From Treponema sp. (GTDB lineage Bacteria > Spirochaetota > Spirochaetia > Treponematales > UBA12059), in contig JAAYUR010000257.1 of the NCBI GenBank assembly GCA_012517645.1, forward strand, positions 1 to 8,331: a DNA stretch of 8,331 nucleotides, in the 5' to 3' direction. The position numbers were made by a program, and so were the translations under genes. Shown here in pieces: positions 5,411-8,331 of the stretch; the first letter of the stretch is position 1; every line of letters starts with the position of its first letter. The notes under the pieces are model-generated. The model was given only the letters and a program-made list of their open reading frames with translations. It was not told the DNA's origin and did no database searches.

Positions 5411-7122
5411 GCGGCCGGAGGATGCCGGGGTCCTGCGCCGCGGCTCTATCCGCGGCCCTGCTGGGAACCGCGCTCTGCCTTGCCGCCTGCGTCACCCCGC
5501 CGCCCCCCCCGGATACCGGCACGGCCCTGTCCATGCATGGTAGGCAGGAGGGAACCGCGGCGGCCAAGGCCGCCGTCGAAGCCCTCCTTGTCCGGGGCGC
5601 CCCGGACTCCCTGGCCCGGGCCCGGGCTCTCGCGGAGTCTTCCGGCACGCTTGCCCCTTCGGATGTCCTTGTATACCGGTGGTACGCCGTGGAGCTGGGC
5701 CGGCTGGCCTATCCCGAGCGTCTGGGTACCGCTCCGGTGGTTCCGGAACCGCCTTCGGGGCACCCCTGGGCCCGGGCCTTCGCGGACGCCCGGACCGGTC
5801 GCATCGGGGCTCCCCGGGAAGGTGCGGATCCCCTCGAACTCTTGGCCCTGGCTTCCGCCCTCTTCCGGGGCGATTCCAAGGAGACCACCCGGTCCGCGGC
5901 CCAGGCCCTGGATCTCCTTGCCCAGACCCGGTTGGAGTCGCCCCTGGCCGATCACCTCCGGGGCGTGATCGCCGAGAGGTCCGGCAATCTATCCTTCGCC
6001 CGGGAGAGCTACGTGGCGGCCTTCGTCTCCGCTCCGGATTGTTACCCCGCCCTTTTCGGAGCCGCCCGGGTACTGATCGCGCTTGGACGGCCCCAGGAGG
6101 CGGTGGACATGCTTTCAGCCTCCCGGGGGTCCTTCGGGGAGATGCCCGGTTGGGTCCGCCTCATGGCCCTGGCCCTCTATGACTCGGGTCGGTACGACGA
6201 GGCGGGTCCCTACGTATTGCGTGTTCTGCGGGAGGACCCCCTGGATTCCCGGATACTCCTGGTCCGGGCGGACATGCTTATACGGGCCGGGGATTACCGC
6301 CAGGCCGTCCCTCTTCTGGACGCCTACGGGGCCGTGGACCCCGCGGACCGGCGCTACCTCCTCCTCCGGGGCCGGGTCGCCTGGGAAGGATCCCGCAACA
6401 AGGACGAGGCCATGCGGTACTTCCGAAAGCTTCTATCGATCTATCCGGAGGACGCGGAAACCCTCTTGGCCGCGGCCCGCGTCCTGTCCCAGGGCACGGC
6501 GGCGGAGCGCGGGGAGGCCTATCTCATGGCCGGCCGGGTACTTGCCAAGAACCCGGCGGACGCCGGAGCCCTGCGGATCCTCCTGGCCGAGGAGATACGC
6601 CGCAAGGACTGGACCGCCGCCTTGGTCACCCTGGAACGCCTCCGGGCCGCGGATCCCGAGTACAAGGATCGGGCGGCGATGCACCTGGTCTATCGCTCCG
6701 CGGGACGGGTCGAGGACGCTTTCCGGGTCGCCTCGGAGTGGCGGACCGCCGCTCCGGACTCGGAGGAAGCCCGGATCGCCTACATCCGGTCCCTGATCGA
6801 CCGCAAGGACGCGGCCGGAGCCCGGGACCTGATCGCCCGGGCCCTGACCGAAAAGGGCTCCGCCCGGTTCCGCTCGAGCCTCTATTTCCTCCAGAGCCTG
6901 GTTCAACCCAACGACGAGGCGGCCCTGAACTCTCTGCGCTCCAGCCTCGTGGAGAACGTCCAGAATCTGGAAGCCCTGACCGCCATGTACGACATCTACA
7001 TGCGCCAGAAGGACGCCCAGAAGGCCCGGTTCTACCTCCGCCAGGCCCTGGCCGTGGCGCCCGACGACCCCGGTCTGGCCCGCCGCCGGGAGGAACTCAT
7101 CCGCCTGGGCCTGGCCCCCTGA
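5407..7122 (+). CDS. Large TPR-repeat lipoprotein
   Basis: The 571-residue protein has a signal peptide ending in the lipobox LAAC; Cys28 is the lipidated residue. A Pro-rich tether (PPPPP at 31-35) follows. From about 180 to 565 it is a solenoid of TPR-like repeats, seen in LFGAARVLIALGRPQEAVDM (216-235), ALYDSGRYDEAGPYVLRVL (256-274), ADMLIRAGDYRQAVPLL (288-304), AMRYFRKLLSIYPEDAETLL (335-354) and ALTAMYDIYMRQKDAQKARF (523-542). Such lipoproteins usually serve as binding platforms for envelope assembly; the partner is unknown. The ATG at 5407 overlaps the previous stop by four bases (ATGA), and GGAAGGA at 5393-5399 gives a seven-base ribosome spacing. The ATG at 5422 would have GGAGG touching it and is less likely. 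The N-terminal 40-180 region shows no domain that I recognise. Confidence 0.9.
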   Translation: MSGRRMPGSCAAALSAALLGTALCLAACVTPPPPPDTGTALSMHGRQEGTAAAKAAVEALLVRGAPDSLARARALAESSGTLAPSDVLVYRWYAVELGRLAYPERLGTAPVVPEPPSGHPWARAFADARTGRIGAPREGADPLELLALASALFRGDSKETTRSAAQALDLLAQTRLESPLADHLRGVIAERSGNLSFARESYVAAFVSAPDCYPALFGAARVLIALGRPQEAVDMLSASRGSFGEMPGWVRLMALALYDSGRYDEAGPYVLRVLREDPLDSRILLVRADMLIRAGDYRQAVPLLDAYGAVDPADRRYLLLRGRVAWEGSRNKDEAMRYFRKLLSIYPEDAETLLAAARVLSQGTAAERGEAYLMAGRVLAKNPADAGALRILLAEEIRRKDWTAALVTLERLRAADPEYKDRAAMHLVYRSAGRVEDAFRVASEWRTAAPDSEEARIAYIRSLIDRKDAAGARDLIARALTEKGSARFRSSLYFLQSLVQPNDEAALNSLRSSLVENVQNLEALTAMYDIYMRQKDAQKARFYLRQALAVAPDDPGLARRREELIRLGLAP

Positions 7123-8060
7123 GCCGCTCTCCCGGGTCCGTCCGGGCCCCTTCCGATCGGGGCCCCGGCACCGGGAACCTCGTCGAATCCCGCTCCGCGG
7201 ACGCGCCGCCGGATCTGCTCGCCTTCCTGGAAACCGCCTACGACCAGCTGGCCCGCCCGGAGTTCCTGGATCCCGACCCACTGGCGGTGGCCCGGGAATA
7301 CGCCGATCCCGCGGACCGGGAAATCGCGGGGCTCGCGGCCGCCTGCCTGGCCCTGGGCTCCGCTCCCCTCATAGTCCGGGCCGCCCGGCAAGCCCTGGCC
7401 CCCCTCGGGCCCCATCCCGCCCGCGCCTTGGAATCCCTGCCCGACGACGAGCTATCCGCGATTTATTCCGGGTTCCGGTACCGGTTCTTCGGGGGAGAGG
7501 ACCTTGCGGCCCTGTTGTCCGCGGTCCGGAACGCCCGAAGGGCGTACGGATCCCTGGAAGCCCTCTTCCGGGCCGGGGACGATCCCGCGGAGCCGACCAT
7601 CCTACGGGGGGCGGACCGCTTTGCCGCCGCCCTGGAGGATCTGGCGGGAGACCGGTGGACGCGCCCTCCCGGGAAGTCCGCGTGGAGGGACAACCTCCTT
7701 CCCCGCCCGAGCCGGGGTTCCGCCTGCAAGCGCCTCTTCCTCTATCTGCGATGGATGGTCCGGAAAGACGCCGTGGATCCCGGCGGCTGGACCGGGGTGA
7801 GTCCCGCCCGCCTGATCGTTCCCCTGGACACCCACATGGGGGCGGCCTGTCGCCGCCTCGGCCTCCTTGCCCGGAAGGCCGACGACCTTCGGGCCGCCCT
7901 GGAGGTCACCGAGGCCTTCCGTCGGTTCCGGCCGGACGATCCCGTGAGGTACGACTTCGCCCTGACCCGGCCGGGGATCCATCCCTGCCTGGACGCAGAC
8001 GAGTACTTTCGGTGCTTCGAGGGTAGTGGTACGAACCTTGGGAAAAGAAGCCGCCCTTGA
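7119..8060 (+). CDS. TIGR02757/DUF2400 family protein, probable CTG start
   Basis: The C-terminal part carries the family signature: KRLFLYLRWMVRKDAVDPGG, then LIVPLDTHMGAACRRLGLL, then RKADD and FRPDDPVRYDFALTRPGI. The N-terminal family opening is also present (LLAFLETAYDQLARPEFLD, then DREIAGLAAACLALG). Function is unknown for the family; the PLDTHMG...RRLGL segment resembles the VDTH..RV.NRLGL segment of endonuclease III-type HhH-GPD DNA glycosylases, so DNA repair is possible (inference). No ATG, GTG or TTG occurs in frame between the previous stop and the conserved start; the first GTG lies inside the domain. The CTG at 7119 overlaps the upstream TGA (CTGA) and gives 313 residues with coding-like third positions; a CTG at 7215 would give 281 residues, closer to the usual length. 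The 3' end is firm, the start is not. It follows the TPR lipoprotein directly. Confidence 0.88.
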   Translation: MSRSPGSVRAPSDRGPGTGNLVESRSADAPPDLLAFLETAYDQLARPEFLDPDPLAVAREYADPADREIAGLAAACLALGSAPLIVRAARQALAPLGPHPARALESLPDDELSAIYSGFRYRFFGGEDLAALLSAVRNARRAYGSLEALFRAGDDPAEPTILRGADRFAAALEDLAGDRWTRPPGKSAWRDNLLPRPSRGSACKRLFLYLRWMVRKDAVDPGGWTGVSPARLIVPLDTHMGAACRRLGLLARKADDLRAALEVTEAFRRFRPDDPVRYDFALTRPGIHPCLDADEYFRCFEGSGTNLGKRSRP

Positions 8061-8086
8061 CCCTCAGGGAGAGGACATGGTAGACT
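8057..8086 (+). promoter_or_regulatory. Promoter of tRNA-Pro, overlapping the upstream stop codon
   Basis: TTGACC at 8057-8062 (five of six) and TAGACT at 8081-8086 (four of six) are spaced by 18 bases, as in the tRNA-Phe promoter. The -35 contains the TGA stop of the DUF2400 gene. The leader before the tRNA holds a small hairpin, GCGCCC-AA-GGGCGC at 8093-8106, which may guide 5' processing. Confidence 0.7.
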
Positions 8087-8108
8087 TTTCGGGCGCCCAA
8101 GGGCGCGA

Positions 8109-8182
8109 CGGGCAATAGCGCAGGTGGTTAGCGTACGAGTCTGGGGGACTCGGGGTCCGCGGTTCGAGTCCGCGTTGCCCGA
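8109..8182 (+). tRNA. tRNA-Pro (anticodon GGG)
   Basis: The acceptor is CGGGCAA (8109-8115) with TTGCCCG (8175-8181), all seven pairs Watson-Crick; the discriminator is A8182. The D stem is GCGC with GCGT (one G-U). The anticodon stem is CGAGT (8136-8140) with ACTCG (8148-8152), the loop CTGGGGG has GGG at 8143-8145, and G37 is present as usual in tRNA-Pro. The T stem is CGCGG with CCGCG around TTCGAGT. It reads the CCC codon, a frequent Pro codon in this GC-rich sequence. The CCA end is not encoded. Confidence 0.97.
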
Positions 8183-8220
8183 GAAGCGGTTTCCGGAAAC
8201 GGGGGCCGCTTTTTTTATTT
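8183..8220 (+). terminator. Rho-independent terminator of tRNA-Pro
   Basis: The stem AAGCGG (8184-8189) with CCGCTT (8206-8211) is closed over an inner small dyad GTTTCCGGAAAC, and a run of seven T at 8210-8216 follows. A second, overlapping inverted repeat GGCCGCT (8204-8210)/AGCGGCC (8221-8227) spans the T run and could form an alternative structure. Confidence 0.85.
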
Positions 8221-8241
8221 AGCGGCCGCGTTCTGACAAGC

Positions 8242-8268
8242 CTTCTCGGGCAACCCGGACTCGAACCG
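8242..8268 (-). repeat. Inverted partial copy of the tRNA-Pro 3' end
   Basis: Read leftward, 8268-8242 matches 8160-8186 in 26 of 27 bases. The copy covers the T loop, the 3' half of the T stem, the acceptor 3' strand, the discriminator and four bases beyond the tRNA (GAAG). It still folds a T arm (CTCGG/CCGGG with one U-G pair). No matching CGGGCAA 5' strand lies at the expected distance upstream, so it is not an intact tRNA of normal size. Tyrosine recombinases use exactly this part of tRNA genes as attachment cores, although these are normally in direct orientation. Confidence 0.85.
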
Positions 8269-8277
8269 AGCGAGCGG

Positions 8278-8311
8278 CCCGGTTCGCGCGAATCGATGAG
8301 CGCGAACCGGG
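8278..8311. repeat. Perfect 12-bp inverted repeat (hairpin)
   Basis: CCCGGTTCGCGC at 8278-8289 and GCGCGAACCGGG at 8300-8311 are perfectly complementary around the ten-base loop GAATCGATGA. No T run follows on either strand, so it is not a classical terminator. It lies next to the inverted tRNA fragment, ten bases away, in a gene-free end of the window (8221-8331) where I see no coding sequence. Confidence 0.85.
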
Positions 8312-8331
8312 GGAACGTGCAGGGACGCGCG

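Noticed and set aside
8278..8311. Integron attC site
   Set aside because: The ends lack the RYYYAAC/GTTRRRY core pair and the dyad is perfect, unlike the imperfect attC arms.
8246..8331. Intact minus-strand tRNA
   Set aside because: Only the T arm and acceptor 3' strand can be found; at the expected distance (about 8313-8319) the 5' strand is not complementary.

Overview
This is a GC-rich bacterial window with G or C at most third codon positions. The best guess for the host is a high-GC member of the Spirochaetota. That rests on three things: a DUF2400/TIGR02757 protein (a family I associate mainly with Spirochaetes and Bacteroidetes), a radical-SAM N-terminus of a type I associate with treponemes, and a cluster of exported TPR and LysM proteins. 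No marker gene in the window proves it.

Left part (1-1320). A leftward gene runs off the left edge and looks like the N-terminus of a B12-binding-type radical SAM protein. Next comes a 186-base gap with a tandem 7-base repeat and several dyads. A tRNA-Phe(GAA) follows, with its own strong promoter and a rho-independent terminator, and then tpx, a thiol peroxidase with both redox cysteines.

Middle part (1321-4787, leftward). Three envelope genes are packed together. In transcription order they are a TPR-type lipoprotein, an MltD-like lytic transglycosylase (SLT domain plus two LysM) that starts at a TTG overlapping the previous stop, and an uncharacterised exported protein. A compact divergent promoter at 4794-4845 separates them from the rightward genes, and its two -35 boxes overlap.

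Right part (4853-8220, rightward). In order these are a six-helix membrane protein made of three LiaI/DUF5668-like hairpin modules, a large TPR lipoprotein joined to it by an ATGA overlap, and a DUF2400/TIGR02757 protein with no ATG, GTG or TTG start in the right place (a CTG overlaps the previous stop). A tRNA-Pro(GGG) follows with promoter and terminator.

The right edge (8221-8331) holds an inverted, 26/27 identical copy of the 3' end of that tRNA-Pro, followed by a perfect 12-bp hairpin. This looks like debris from, or the edge of, a tRNA-targeted insertion.

The two protein clusters probably serve the cell envelope: peptidoglycan cleavage plus lipoprotein TPR scaffolds. Their shared promoter region suggests common control. 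Three genes have a -10 box only 6-7 bases before the ATG and no Shine-Dalgarno sequence, which predicts leaderless mRNAs.
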